DNA from: Fibrobacterota bacterium
GTDB lineage: Bacteria > Fibrobacterota > Chitinivibrionia > Chitinivibrionales > Chitinispirillaceae
Assembly: GCA_023436145.1 (NCBI GenBank)
Contig: JAEZKP010000023.1
Location: 124,001 to 188,000, forward strand
Length of the DNA: 64,000 bases
Direction: 5' to 3'
Shown: one piece after another, positions 8,694 through 18,466 of the stretch
How the letters are laid out: every line of letters begins with the position of its first letter
Numbering within the stretch: position 1 is the first letter of the stretch
The notes under the pieces: generated by a model
The model's database searches: none
The model's input: only the letters and a program-made list of their open reading frames with translations
What the model was told of the DNA's origin: nothing
Made by a program: the position numbers and the translations under genes

Positions 8694-11600
8694 ATCTTCT
8701 GGTCTTGGTAAAGGTTCCTGCTTTTATCCGGTAAAAATAGAGCCCTGGAGAATATCCCCTGGCATTCCACACTACTTTATGAACTCCTGCTGGTAATCTC
8801 TTGTTTACTATCTTCTCCATCAGACGCCCGGCAATATTGTAAACATTGATATGCACAGTCTGTTCTTCTGGTAATGCAAACTGAATCGTAGTTATTGTTC
8901 TGAATGGATTTGGGAAATTCTGCCCTAAGTGAAAACGAGTAGGGATAAGCGCCTTGTAATCCTGATGCATAATTGCTACAAACCCGTTTCCTGTACCAGG
9001 AGTCCCCTTTCCGTTCGAAACACTCCAGTTAAGAGGTAAATGATTAAGGTGTTTAGGATTTCTTAAACCAATTGTAGTACTATTGTCAGCTTCAGGCCAG
9101 GGGGCATTAGTGGAGAAATTTACAACAGTAACCAGGGAGTCATTATTGTCAAACAAGAAAAGCACATCGTCCTTACTTAACCCAAAGGTGAGTCCCCCGA
9201 TGCAATTTTTAATCTCAGGATAAGCAGCTTTGAATAAATCCAACTCTCTGCACACAACCAGATACTGCCCGGCTTTCAGAATGGTATTCGCAGGAAATCT
9301 GAAAAGATCATTACTATCAACTTCATTCACATCGATAAGGTTCTCCCAATAATCGATATCCCCCTCATCACACAGCTTCCAGTTTTCAAGTGAGATATCC
9401 TTGTCTGTCGGGTTGTGAAGTTCTATCCAGTCTCCCTGTTTAAAATCTTTATTATCATTTGACATAATTTCGTTTATTACAACAGAAGCTGTATAAGGTG
9501 CAGCTTTATCAACAGGGAAATCGATGGGATTAAATACATAAGGTGCTCCGATATCAGTTACAGAGCCATCTGAGTCTTTGGGACTGTCCGGGCTTCCGTT
9601 ATTAATACAGGGCGAACCAGGAAGCAGCTGGAAATTGTTATTCAATATATCAGTGAATAGCGGGTCTCCAAACCGGTTACCTGTTCCAGGAAGAAGATCA
9701 ACATCAGAGAGACAGTAAGAAAGAGTAACCGTTGAGAATTCATCTGCATAATAGGAAGCGCCTTTTGAACCAGCCAGAATACAGTTCTTCACATTTGCTA
9801 TTCCTCCGCCACGACCGAAAACCTTGGTATAAGCAGCTATCGCAATACGATTACGTACAAAAGTATTATGATCAAGTTCCGCTTTTGAGCCCTCATCTTT
9901 TATGCCGATACCCAGATCACAGGCGACAATAATGTTATTTCTCACCGTGCAGGTCGAATTTCCACCACATGAAATACCCTTGTCACGATTACCATAAATA
10001 TAGTTGCCTTCGATCAACACATTCTTACAGTTTTCTCCAAGATCTATTCCATCACTGTTAAATCCGTTAAAGTTATACAATCTGTTACCACGCACTATAC
10101 CATCTGTCACTCCCTTAATATCGATGGCATCTGTATTGATTGTTTTACCGGTGCTTAACCAGGTATTGTTTTCCACCAGTGCACCACCTCTTCCAATATG
10201 AATACCACCATTACAAATGTGATTAATGACAACAGTTGAATTTTTGAGAACAGTGCTCCCGCCTTCGAAATAGAATGGATAAACAACATCGTTTACGGTG
10301 AGGTGATCCATAATCACATGAGAGTTATTTCCATTTACACCACCACGCTCATTAACCGGATCATCACCCAACGTTGTTCCGGAGATTTCCAGATATGACA
10401 GCTTGCAGGTATCTTTGGCATCTGTAAAAGTTAGAGATCCCCAGTTTTTAGCACCGGCGGCCAGATTTGGTTTTATGGAAACAGGTGAATCCGCTGTTCC
10501 GTTTATCAGAAGTCTTCCCTCAACCATTATATCGGCATCCTGTGCCATCAGAAGCTTGACACCTTTTTCGATTCTCAGAGTAACCCCCGCAGGAACAAAA
10601 ATATCTCCGGAGGCGACGTATGGATTATCAGTCAGGTTCAATGTTGTATTTTCAGTTATTGTCTCTGGGACCGGATGCTGTTCGCTGGTTACAAAATTCG
10701 CAGTCAATACCTTGTCTCCGGTCAAAGTAAGCGTCATGATATCAGTCAATGGTCCATCCTGCCATCCGGCAAACACATAACCTGGTTTGGGAACTGCTCT
10801 CAGTTGCATAGGAATGGATTTAAAAAATGTCATATCAGAGAGCCCTTGGCTCATTTTCACTTGATTTATTAAGATTTCTCCAGCTCCATCAATGGAAAAG
10901 TTTATGGTAAGTTCTGCAGTACCATTGTTGGCGAAGTTCGAGGCGGAAAGATGCTCAAATACATATTTTCCCCGCTCATTAATAAACTTCTTTACACTAT
11001 CAACAGAGCTATTCCAGGATTGAACCGATTTTACTCCTCCCTCAGATCCCCATTTTTTAGTGTAATCTTCCATTTCCGGCAATAGAATCTCCACAATACT
11101 GTCCACTATGGAATTCAATCTTGATGGTTTAAAAGTGCTGTTCATGTGAGCAGCGAAGCGCTGAATAAAGTAGTTTTTAAACTCGGTATTTTTAAGCAGA
11201 AAACTGAATAAGGTATCCTGTTTTACAATGCTGCTGCTAAGGCCTTTTCCACCATTATTAAGAATATCTGTGCTTACATTACCGTAAACATTGGAATAAC
11301 TGAAACAACGGTCAAAATCTGTCACCAACCACTGCCACTTTGATCCGGCAGTTTTCCAAACATCCTCATTATGGCCCCAGCTCACATTGCAACCGAATTC
11401 CTGAATACTTACAAAATCGATAAGACTGTTAATATTTACTTTTGATTTAACTTCTTCGTATTTTTGTGCATCAGTCATGGGTCCCTGCCTGACAAATTTA
11501 AGCAATGAATTCCAGCTGTCCCATGAACCGCTCACCAGCTCCCATCCCTCATCCCCATCCGGTGGAAGCAGTATCGAACGCACCTCATCTTTGGTAGAAG

Positions 11601-12942
11601 GATCGACATTGTAGTTGTTTGTGAAATACTGGTCATCAAACTGCTCCCGCAGGTCCTGAATTCCATAATAGATACCATTAATAAATAGTACAACGGGTCG
11701 GTAAGCCTGGGTGCCAAGTTCCAGTTGCTCTTTGCAGATACTTTCCAGCATTCCATCTGTAATCAGATTTGAGTTCCACCCATCTCCCCCCTGACGAAAG
11801 CGGAATTCAGAAAAACAGGCAAACTGTTTATCAAAAAGCCTGTGCCAGATAAAATCATCTCCATATTTACCACCCTTAAGTGCAACCTGAAGCGGCTTTT
11901 GTGGACAGGTGAAATTAGTGAGACTCCCCAGTCTCATTCCTGCATTGGCTTTTGCAATCTGTTTCCCGTCTTCGGTGAAAAACTCCATTGCAATTGGTAT
12001 TTCTCTTCCTTTCAAACTGTTTTTAAAAATGCCCTTTTCCTCATCGAATAGCAGAGTTGAATCGGCTGCAATCGAAACACACATAAGTTTTCTTGACTTC
12101 TCATTTACAAAGTAGGTGTTGGTTGCTACTTTTCCAGCAAGTTTGTCTTTCTCTATGCAGCGAGCTCTTACTACGGTTGATTTACTGATATTAATCGGAG
12201 CGCTGTATTTGGTTGAATTTTTATCCGGAACAGAACCATCAAGAGTATAATAAATTTCTCCCGCAGATGAGCTTAAAGCCAGTGATTGGCTGCTACTGTA
12301 AAAGCCACCTGGAATTGAGAAGGACACTGATCCTGAAGGGACTTCTGTCCGTTTGGCATCAGTGGTGTTTGCAGCGCCGGGTGTGGGTTGATCAAATTGA
12401 TACCAGGCAGCCTCTGCATTGGGATATCTGCCATAACTTATATCCTTAAGCTGATTGGAAAATATTACAGAATCCACTATGCTTACCGACCCATTTTCAT
12501 CTTTACATAACGCAAGTTCCTCGCCATCAGCACTCAGACCGAAATTTGTATGGTAATACTTCGTAGTAAATTTTTGATTCCAGGGGTAAAAATCTCTGGT
12601 GAATCTCTCGCCTGGTTTTGTATTATTGCCATCAGCAAAAATAACCAGATAGCCATTGGCAGCAATCTTTGTCCCGCTGGGAATCGGCCATTTTTTCTTA
12701 TCTTTAAAATTATCTGTGAGATAGTAACCAGTCAGATCGATTTCTGAATTTGAGGTATTGTGAAGCTCAATCCAATCAGTAAAATCTTCAAAATCCCATA
12801 TGTCCGGATATACCGAGACATTTGAAGCCATGATTTCATTGATAATCACTTGCGCCTGGGTATCTTCAGACACCAGACAACCTAAAACCACCAGCAACCA
12901 ATAGTAAAGCGATTTCTTAACATTATCTGTTATGTGATTCAT
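8680..12942 (-). CDS. Giant surface protein: lamin-tail, CotH-kinase-like, InlB repeat, beta-helix, sorting tail
   Basis: A 1420-residue exported mosaic. In order: signal peptide 1-30; lamin-tail domain (about 31-155, IINEIMASN); chitobiase C-terminal-like domain (about 205-280, IYYTLDGSVP); CotH-kinase-like domain (about 290-665) with NGIYYGIQDLREQFD (422-436) and the metal-site TDFD (541-544); divergent InlB repeat (about 690-750, FAGW); right-handed beta-helix (about 765-1110); second lamin-tail domain (about 1160-1300); sorting tail (about 1345-1420, FPNPF then GLYFYRI). CotH proteins are atypical kinases that phosphorylate surface proteins. The usual N-x-D-W motif reads NVSW (519-522), so activity is uncertain. 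Start: AAAGGGGGG before the ATG at 12942. The next gene upstream also carries lamin-tail domains; the two probably act together at the surface, an inference. Confidence 0.88.
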   Translation of the reverse strand: MNHITDNVKKSLYYWLLVVLGCLVSEDTQAQVIINEIMASNVSVYPDIWDFEDFTDWIELHNTSNSEIDLTGYYLTDNFKDKKKWPIPSGTKIAANGYLVIFADGNNTKPGERFTRDFYPWNQKFTTKYYHTNFGLSADGEELALCKDENGSVSIVDSVIFSNQLKDISYGRYPNAEAAWYQFDQPTPGAANTTDAKRTEVPSGSVSFSIPGGFYSSSQSLALSSSAGEIYYTLDGSVPDKNSTKYSAPINISKSTVVRARCIEKDKLAGKVATNTYFVNEKSRKLMCVSIAADSTLLFDEEKGIFKNSLKGREIPIAMEFFTEDGKQIAKANAGMRLGSLTNFTCPQKPLQVALKGGKYGDDFIWHRLFDKQFACFSEFRFRQGGDGWNSNLITDGMLESICKEQLELGTQAYRPVVLFINGIYYGIQDLREQFDDQYFTNNYNVDPSTKDEVRSILLPPDGDEGWELVSGSWDSWNSLLKFVRQGPMTDAQKYEEVKSKVNINSLIDFVSIQEFGCNVSWGHNEDVWKTAGSKWQWLVTDFDRCFSYSNVYGNVSTDILNNGGKGLSSSIVKQDTLFSFLLKNTEFKNYFIQRFAAHMNSTFKPSRLNSIVDSIVEILLPEMEDYTKKWGSEGGVKSVQSWNSSVDSVKKFINERGKYVFEHLSASNFANNGTAELTINFSIDGAGEILINQVKMSQGLSDMTFFKSIPMQLRAVPKPGYVFAGWQDGPLTDIMTLTLTGDKVLTANFVTSEQHPVPETITENTTLNLTDNPYVASGDIFVPAGVTLRIEKGVKLLMAQDADIMVEGRLLINGTADSPVSIKPNLAAGAKNWGSLTFTDAKDTCKLSYLEISGTTLGDDPVNERGGVNGNNSHVIMDHLTVNDVVYPFYFEGGSTVLKNSTVVINHICNGGIHIGRGGALVENNTWLSTGKTINTDAIDIKGVTDGIVRGNRLYNFNGFNSDGIDLGENCKNVLIEGNYIYGNRDKGISCGGNSTCTVRNNIIVACDLGIGIKDEGSKAELDHNTFVRNRIAIAAYTKVFGRGGGIANVKNCILAGSKGASYYADEFSTVTLSYCLSDVDLLPGTGNRFGDPLFTDILNNNFQLLPGSPCINNGSPDSPKDSDGSVTDIGAPYVFNPIDFPVDKAAPYTASVVINEIMSNDNKDFKQGDWIELHNPTDKDISLENWKLCDEGDIDYWENLIDVNEVDSNDLFRFPANTILKAGQYLVVCRELDLFKAAYPEIKNCIGGLTFGLSKDDVLFLFDNNDSLVTVVNFSTNAPWPEADNSTTIGLRNPKHLNHLPLNWSVSNGKGTPGTGNGFVAIMHQDYKALIPTRFHLGQNFPNPFRTITTIQFALPEEQTVHINVYNIAGRLMEKIVNKRLPAGVHKVVWNARGYSPGLYFYRIKAGTFTKTRRFTIQ

Positions 12943-13025
12943 ACGCCCCCCTTTGGAGAAAAAAGTAAGTACTCATGTTGTCAGTAATGACATTAATGGT
13001 GATTTTTTGACAAAGCAATCCTGAT

Positions 13026-13055
13026 CGGCTGAAAATCTGGTATGATTTTCAGCCG
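13026..13055. terminator. Perfect 12-bp hairpin between the two lamin-tail genes
   Basis: CGGCTGAAAATC at 13026-13037 pairs with its full complement at 13044-13055 around a 6-base loop. It lies 30 bases past the stop of the upstream lamin-tail gene on the minus strand. No T-run follows, so it may be a Rho-assisted terminator or an mRNA-stabilising structure. Confidence 0.5.
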
Positions 13056-13084
13056 TAAATATAAGAAATTTAGTTTATTTTCTA

Positions 13085-14893
13085 TTAATTAGATATCAGA
13101 AGCTTTTCAGAGTGCAGGAGTTTTCCTGAAGCCTTCACGGTAAGCAGCAGCAAATTGCTGTTAAGAATATTATTAGTATTGAATATTCTGGTATTAAAGC
13201 CCGGTTGGAGCTTTTGCTGTATTTTTGTATGCAATCTTCCACTGCAGTCAAAGAGCTCAAAACTGGCTGTTTCTGCTCTGGGAGCATAAAGAGAGACTGA
13301 AAAATTTCTGTTCAGACGATTCATGTTGACTGTAACCTGGTAGCCAGTTTTACTATTCTGCTTTCTGCCGGGCATGATAGCAGTTGTATGAGATCCTGGT
13401 GAAGGTGGTTCCGCTTTCCAGTTATAAGGATCATTACCATATTCACCTTTTCTCATTCTATTCAGGGATTTACCCGCTCCATCAGCCTCCACCGGCCATG
13501 GGTCCTCTGTTCCATAGGTGACCCAATCGATTACCATGTAAGGAACAACAGTCACCATGTCTTCATCAACATAAGATGAACGCACTTTTTCCAGCTTTAT
13601 AGTTTCCCCATTGCCCTGAAGTTTACTGGGATATTGAAAGACAGGAATATTACTGTCCAGGCTATATTTCTGGCGAAACTCCTCAATGGTAACAGTGTCA
13701 TCTATTATGAGCATGATCTGTCCGGGATAGATCTTTGTCATCGTAGGAAAATTAAAACCGATTCCACCTATCTTCCAGGTGTTGGCAGGTTCATCTTTGT
13801 CGTATAACTCAACGGTATCATTACTGATGTTCTGGATTTCCAGAAACTCTACTCCATCGGTTGCATTGTACATTATTTCTGTAATAACCACTTTTCCTAC
13901 ATAGGGCTTACTGTTGGCGACTCCAGGAGTAAGGCTGTCCAGTGGAACAAAATGAGTCTCACCTTCACCATTGGTATATCGACCGAAAGATATATTGTTT
14001 GAGACTTCCCCAAATGAGAACCCGTGATTATAACCGGTCAGATTTCCCTGAGAATCTGCTTCAAAAATGAAAACTTCTTCACCATGTGAATCGAAATTAA
14101 AACCTTCGGCTCCAGCACTGTAAACATCTGCCTTGATAACCAGGTAACCTCCGGCAGCAATGGTGGTATTTGCAGGAAATTTATACTTTTGTGGTTTTTT
14201 GGAGTTGTCGGTTAAATACCAGCCGCTTATATCTGCAACAGTGCTACCTGAATTGTAAAGTTCAACAAAATCAATTTGAGTTGAATCGGTATTTGAGAGG
14301 ACCTCATTAACCAAAACTCTTGGAGAGGTTATCGCAGGATCATCTTTTCCTGGTGAACCATGAATTTTGGAAGATGCACGCCATGTGGAGTAATGATCCG
14401 GATCACCTGCTCTGTTTGGATCTACTGGCACAAGCGAATTACCGGAACCATCTGGCTCAACCGGCCATGGACTGCTGTCTTTGTAATTTACTTTATCAAC
14501 AACTACTCCGGAAGCATCACAAAGAGTGATCTTTTCACCAGAGTTTTTCAAGTTTCCGGTGGCAAATACTCCATCTGGCTTAAAACCATAGCGGCTTTCA
14601 AAGCCGGCTTCATCAAAAGCAATCACTTTAAATTTACCTGCTTCGATTGTCACTCCCGAGGGAAAAACATAAGAAAAACCATCTGTAAAAGAATAATTGG
14701 ACAGATTGACTGCTTCGGTGCCGGTATTTTTTATTTCCACGAATTCACCAAAATCTCCATCAACTGTAGTTCCCGCAATGGTAAGATCCAGGGGATGATA
14801 ATGAATTTCAGTAATCACAATTGCAGCATTAACATAAGTCAAAAATGCCGGAATACAGAATGGCATCATGATTTTAGCGCATAAACGGTTCAT
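13085..14893 (-). CDS. Secreted protein with three lamin-tail domains and a sorting tail
   Basis: No enzyme domain is seen. The 602 residues have a signal peptide (1-23, ending YVNA), then three lamin-tail (LTD) domains: about 24-140 (IVITEIHYHP ... GEFVEIKN), about 190-310 (VLVNEVLSN ... DFVELYNSG) and about 335-470 (VVITEIMYN ... EFLEIQN). A C-terminal tail (about 525-602) resembles the type-A sorting domain, though its usual G-x-Y motif is worn (SNLLLLTV). GAGGAG precedes the ATG at 14893. LTDs in bacteria are found in large exported proteins and are thought to bind or tether; the ligand is unknown. It is the upstream member of a tandem pair with the CotH-like protein, separated by 142 bases and a strong hairpin. 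Confidence 0.85.
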   Translation of the reverse strand: MNRLCAKIMMPFCIPAFLTYVNAAIVITEIHYHPLDLTIAGTTVDGDFGEFVEIKNTGTEAVNLSNYSFTDGFSYVFPSGVTIEAGKFKVIAFDEAGFESRYGFKPDGVFATGNLKNSGEKITLCDASGVVVDKVNYKDSSPWPVEPDGSGNSLVPVDPNRAGDPDHYSTWRASSKIHGSPGKDDPAITSPRVLVNEVLSNTDSTQIDFVELYNSGSTVADISGWYLTDNSKKPQKYKFPANTTIAAGGYLVIKADVYSAGAEGFNFDSHGEEVFIFEADSQGNLTGYNHGFSFGEVSNNISFGRYTNGEGETHFVPLDSLTPGVANSKPYVGKVVITEIMYNATDGVEFLEIQNISNDTVELYDKDEPANTWKIGGIGFNFPTMTKIYPGQIMLIIDDTVTIEEFRQKYSLDSNIPVFQYPSKLQGNGETIKLEKVRSSYVDEDMVTVVPYMVIDWVTYGTEDPWPVEADGAGKSLNRMRKGEYGNDPYNWKAEPPSPGSHTTAIMPGRKQNSKTGYQVTVNMNRLNRNFSVSLYAPRAETASFELFDCSGRLHTKIQQKLQPGFNTRIFNTNNILNSNLLLLTVKASGKLLHSEKLLISN

Positions 14894-15223
14894 TTTTATT
14901 ACTCCTCATATTTCACCCAATTGGTTATTTGCCCTTCAAGTTTTTATTTCAATGGATTTGTTGCTGGCAGAAATCAAATGGTTCGAAATTATTTTTCTAA
15001 CGAAATAAAATACAGTATAGCTATTCTATAAGTCTACCATAGCTATAAATATAAATCATACTTCTTTTGCAATCTCCCTAAAAAGCTGATGCTATCAGAC
15101 ATATAAGATTAATTTGATTAGCTTTAAAAAAAGTTCTTTCAAACCAATTACTTGGCGATATCGTCCAATTATAGTATATTGATCAATTCAAGCTCAAAAT
15201 TACATGAAAATGCCGGAGATCAC
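14894..15223. promoter_or_regulatory. Divergent intergenic region with twin ATAGCTAT palindromes
   Basis: The 330 bases separate the minus-strand lamin-tail gene from the plus-strand FlgT-like gene. Two copies of the 8-base palindrome ATAGCTAT (15017-15024 and 15039-15046) stand 22 bases apart centre to centre, about two helical turns, as expected for a dimer-of-dimers operator. No clear -35/-10 pair was identified. Confidence 0.3.
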
Positions 15224-16360
15224 ATGAAATTGCATCTGATTTATCCTGTCATTCTATTTTCATTGTCTGTTACGACTTTTGCTTTAGATCAGGTTACTAC
15301 TGATGCTTCAGGTACAGGAATAAGCAAAGAAGATGCAATACTAGCCGCCAAAAAAAACGCCACCAGAAACATTATTAAAACATTTCTGACATCCCAAATT
15401 GAAATCGACAGTTTTACTGCAAAAGAAGATGAATTCTTGTCTAAAGTAATCGGAAACCTGAAAAACTGGGAACTTCTGTCAGAATCGAAAATTCCGGACA
15501 GTGTGTTCCAAATTAGCATTAGAGCCAATTTTCTGAAAAACCAGATTCAGAAAGAGCTGCAATCATCTCAGATTCTCATTGAATCTATGCATAAACCTCG
15601 TATTCTGGTGCTAATATCAGAGGAGAATTGTGGTAATTGGGAACCACAAAACCAATCTGCAGAGCAAGTGATTAATAAATACCTGCAAACCCCCTATAAA
15701 TTCGAATTAATAAGTCCATCTGTTGCAGCTTCAATAAAAAGCTCTAAACAGAGAATTTTGCAGCTTTGCAGTAACCTTTCAGCTGCAGTGGCAACCGGCA
15801 CACAGAATGGGGCTGAAGTTTTAATTATTGGAACAGCTGTAAGCAAAAAATCAGAAATTACCCCAAGCAATTTGGCTGGGATGGTATCGGTTAGCGCTGA
15901 GGTAGCGTTGAAAGCGATTAACTGCACTACCGGACGACTCATTATTTCTGAGAGTGAACAAAGCTCAGCCGCGGATATCAGCCACATGACTGCAGGAAAA
16001 ACAGCCATCGAAAAAGCTTCCCTCAACACCATTAAAAAGATGCTGGATCATGTTATAAAAGATTGGCAAGGGCAACTGAATATCGGATTTTCCATAAATA
16101 TAACCATAAATGAAGTTAAATCCTTTCGCCAGAAAAATGTGATTTTACAGACCCTCAGCCGTATATCAAACATCAGCATGATCAGAGAACAGTTCTGGGA
16201 TCCTGAGTCTTTAGTGCTGCAGTTAGACACATACTACAGAGGAAACCCCAATGACCTCTACAAGAAACTGGATGGTTACAAACTTCTCTCAGGAGGCGGA
16301 AGCCTTCTGGTCACCGGGATCAATGGCCAGAATATCACTCTATCAGTACAGGCAATGTGA
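15224..16360 (+). CDS. Periplasmic FlgT-like protein of unknown function
   Basis: A 378-residue exported protein (signal peptide about 1-20, ending TFALDQ). The N-terminal part (about 22-115) has the pattern of FlgT/LPP20-type domains: ASGTGISKEDA, then AAKKNATRNII, then a beta-rich segment. The middle (about 120-270) resembles the FlgT nucleotide-fold domain, with a predicted strand PRILVLIS and the segment GAEVLIIGTAV. FlgT forms a ring around the flagellar motor in Vibrio; related folds occur in other outer-membrane assemblies. The ATG at 15224 is preferred over an earlier ATG at 15152 because only the later one gives a clean signal peptide and has GGAG upstream. No flagellar genes are nearby, so the role is open. 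It is 111 bases before ispG. Confidence 0.6.
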   Translation: MKLHLIYPVILFSLSVTTFALDQVTTDASGTGISKEDAILAAKKNATRNIIKTFLTSQIEIDSFTAKEDEFLSKVIGNLKNWELLSESKIPDSVFQISIRANFLKNQIQKELQSSQILIESMHKPRILVLISEENCGNWEPQNQSAEQVINKYLQTPYKFELISPSVAASIKSSKQRILQLCSNLSAAVATGTQNGAEVLIIGTAVSKKSEITPSNLAGMVSVSAEVALKAINCTTGRLIISESEQSSAADISHMTAGKTAIEKASLNTIKKMLDHVIKDWQGQLNIGFSINITINEVKSFRQKNVILQTLSRISNISMIREQFWDPESLVLQLDTYYRGNPNDLYKKLDGYKLLSGGGSLLVTGINGQNITLSVQAM

Positions 16361-16471
16361 ACAATATAAAAAGTAAAGTAATAGCTAAATAATAACTGGA
16401 ATCTGAGTGCTGTTTCCGGCAAACAAATTCCTCATGCCTCTTTATACTTAACAAAGGTTTTCGGATAATTG

Positions 16472-17539
16472 ATGGGTGAAAGAAAAATTACGAATGCAAT
16501 TTCGGTCAGAAAGACGCAAATCGGTGGAAATGCTCCGGTGGTGATTCAATCCATGGCCAATACATCTTCACAGGATGTTGAGGGGACACTCGAACAGATT
16601 GAGAAATTGACTGCTGCGGGCTGCCAGATCGTCCGGATAGCAGTACCCGATGAGAAATCTGTCCAATCATTTAAAGAGATCCGAAAGAAAACCGATGTTC
16701 CTCTGGTCGCTGATATACATTTTAATTACAGGCTGGCCATTGCATCGATAGAAGCCGGTGCAGACAAGATAAGAATTAACCCGGGAAATATTGGCTCTGA
16801 GCAACGGGTCAAGATGGTGGTCGATGCGGCACGCAATGCAAAAATACCCATAAGGATAGGGGTAAATTCCGGCTCTCTGGAAAAAAATTTGCTGCAAAAA
16901 TATGGTGGTCCCACACCAGAAGCATTACTGGCAAGCGCTCAAAACTACATTTCAATGATGCACGCCTGGAACTTTTCTGATATCATAATTTCTATAAAAG
17001 CAAGCGACGTACTTACCACTATCAAAGCCTGCCGTCTGCTTGCCTCACACAGTGATGTTCCACAGCATATTGGAATTACAGAGTCCGGAACAGTGCGCAG
17101 CGGATCAATCCGCTCATCGGTGGGAATAGGAACTCTTCTGGCTGAAGGAATTGGAGATACTATCCGTGTTTCATTGGCTGGTGACCCGGTAGATGAAATT
17201 TATGTGGCTAAAGAGATCCTCAAATCTTTAGACCTTTTAAAAGGACCGGTGGTTATCGCTTGTCCAACCTGTGGCCGGACCCAGATCGATGTTGCTTCAC
17301 TTGCAAATCAGGTCGAACAGATCGCTGCAACGATTCAAGCTCCTTTGAAGATTGCGGTAATGGGATGCGTCGTGAACGGCCCCGGAGAAGCTCGTGATGC
17401 CGATATCGGTATCGCTGGAGGTAAACACGAAGGTTTACTGTTTATAAAAGGCGAACCGGTCTGCAAAGTACCAGAAAGTGAACTGCTGAACAAGTTCAGG
17501 GAAATTCTTAATCAAGAAATCAGTAAAAGGGTCAGTTGA
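16472..17539 (+). CDS. ispG: 4-hydroxy-3-methylbut-2-enyl diphosphate synthase
   Basis: [4Fe-4S] enzyme of the MEP isoprenoid pathway that converts the cyclic diphosphate MEcPP to HMBPP in the cytoplasm. The 355 residues fit the short bacterial form. The TIM-barrel part has VIQSMANT and ADIHFNYRLA; the Fe-S part has CPTCGR (Cys264, Cys267) and GCVVNGPGEA (Cys299, with Glu306). The ATG at 16472 is used; a TTG immediately before is in frame but adds nothing. It is ended by a terminator overlapping its own stop codon, so it is transcribed apart from the reductase gene downstream. Confidence 0.96.
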   Translation: MGERKITNAISVRKTQIGGNAPVVIQSMANTSSQDVEGTLEQIEKLTAAGCQIVRIAVPDEKSVQSFKEIRKKTDVPLVADIHFNYRLAIASIEAGADKIRINPGNIGSEQRVKMVVDAARNAKIPIRIGVNSGSLEKNLLQKYGGPTPEALLASAQNYISMMHAWNFSDIIISIKASDVLTTIKACRLLASHSDVPQHIGITESGTVRSGSIRSSVGIGTLLAEGIGDTIRVSLAGDPVDEIYVAKEILKSLDLLKGPVVIACPTCGRTQIDVASLANQVEQIAATIQAPLKIAVMGCVVNGPGEARDADIGIAGGKHEGLLFIKGEPVCKVPESELLNKFREILNQEISKRVS

Positions 17540-17551
17540 CCCTTTCTTTTT
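17526..17551 (+). terminator. Rho-independent terminator of ispG
   Basis: AAAGGGTC (17526-17533) pairs with GACCCTTT (17538-17545) around an AGTT loop, followed by CTTTTT. The ispG stop codon is inside the hairpin. Confidence 0.85.
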
Positions 17552-17587
17552 ACAGAAATCTCACTCTGATACATTTCATCTATACAT

Positions 17588-18466
17588 ATGAAAAATATTC
17601 TTCTTACCGGAGCCTCCGGATTTTTAGGCTGGAATTTTGCATCGATTTGCATGAGTCATTATTCTATAATTGCTGTATGCAACAGTAATCCCGTTACTCT
17701 AAGCGATGTAGAAGTGCGTAATTGCGATATAACAGACTATCACCGTCTGAAAGATCTGTTTCACAGTATGAAACCGGATGCAGTGATCCATCTGGCTGCC
17801 GCATCAAACCCTAACTATTGTCAAATTCATCCGGAAGAAACCTTCAGGGTAAATGTCACTGCCTCATCAAATATTGCCGGCTTATGTGCAGATCTGCAAT
17901 CTGCCTGTGTTTTCACCTCATCCGACCTGATTTTCAATGGGAAAAATCCTCCTTACACAGAAAACGATGCTCCTTCTCCGGTTAATACTTATGGAGAGCA
18001 AAAGCTGACAGCTGAACAACAGATGCGTTTACGATATGATAACGTTACCATCTGCCGTATGCCTCTGATGTATGGTGATGCACCGGAAAACGCCGGTAGT
18101 TTCATTAAATCCTGGATAGAACAGTTAAAAAATGGAAACCAGCTTAAGCTTTTCACAGATGAGATACGCACTCCGGTCAGCGCTCACGATGCCTGCAAGG
18201 GGCTGCTTTTAGCATTGGAGAGACCCGGAGAAATTATCCATCTGGGTGGCCCCGAAAGATTATCCAGATATGAAATGGGTCAGATTCTCTCTGAATCGAT
18301 TGGCATTCCTTTATCGCTGATTAAACCCTGTAAACAAAAGGATGTTCCCATGGCAGCCCCCAGACCATCAGATGTTTCTTTAGACAGTTCTAAGGCATTG
18401 AGGATGGGTTACTGTCCTGGTAAGATGAGTGATGAAATTGAGAAACTCCGGTGTATAAAGAATTGA
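17588..18466 (+). CDS. RmlD-like sugar-nucleotide reductase (extended SDR)
   Basis: NAD(P)-dependent reductase of the dTDP-4-dehydrorhamnose reductase (RmlD) type, 292 residues against about 290-300 for the family. It has the Rossmann motif TGASGFLG (7-14), DAVIHLAA (64-71) and the catalytic Tyr135/Lys139 in YGEQK, with SSD before it. In rhamnose synthesis RmlD makes dTDP-L-rhamnose, but RmlABC are absent here, and related enzymes act on other nucleotide sugars or on S-adenosylmethionine synthase (MAT2B-like). No clear ribosome site precedes the ATG at 17588. It stands alone between a terminator and the hairpin repeat element. Confidence 0.8.
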   Translation: MKNILLTGASGFLGWNFASICMSHYSIIAVCNSNPVTLSDVEVRNCDITDYHRLKDLFHSMKPDAVIHLAAASNPNYCQIHPEETFRVNVTASSNIAGLCADLQSACVFTSSDLIFNGKNPPYTENDAPSPVNTYGEQKLTAEQQMRLRYDNVTICRMPLMYGDAPENAGSFIKSWIEQLKNGNQLKLFTDEIRTPVSAHDACKGLLLALERPGEIIHLGGPERLSRYEMGQILSESIGIPLSLIKPCKQKDVPMAAPRPSDVSLDSSKALRMGYCPGKMSDEIEKLRCIKN

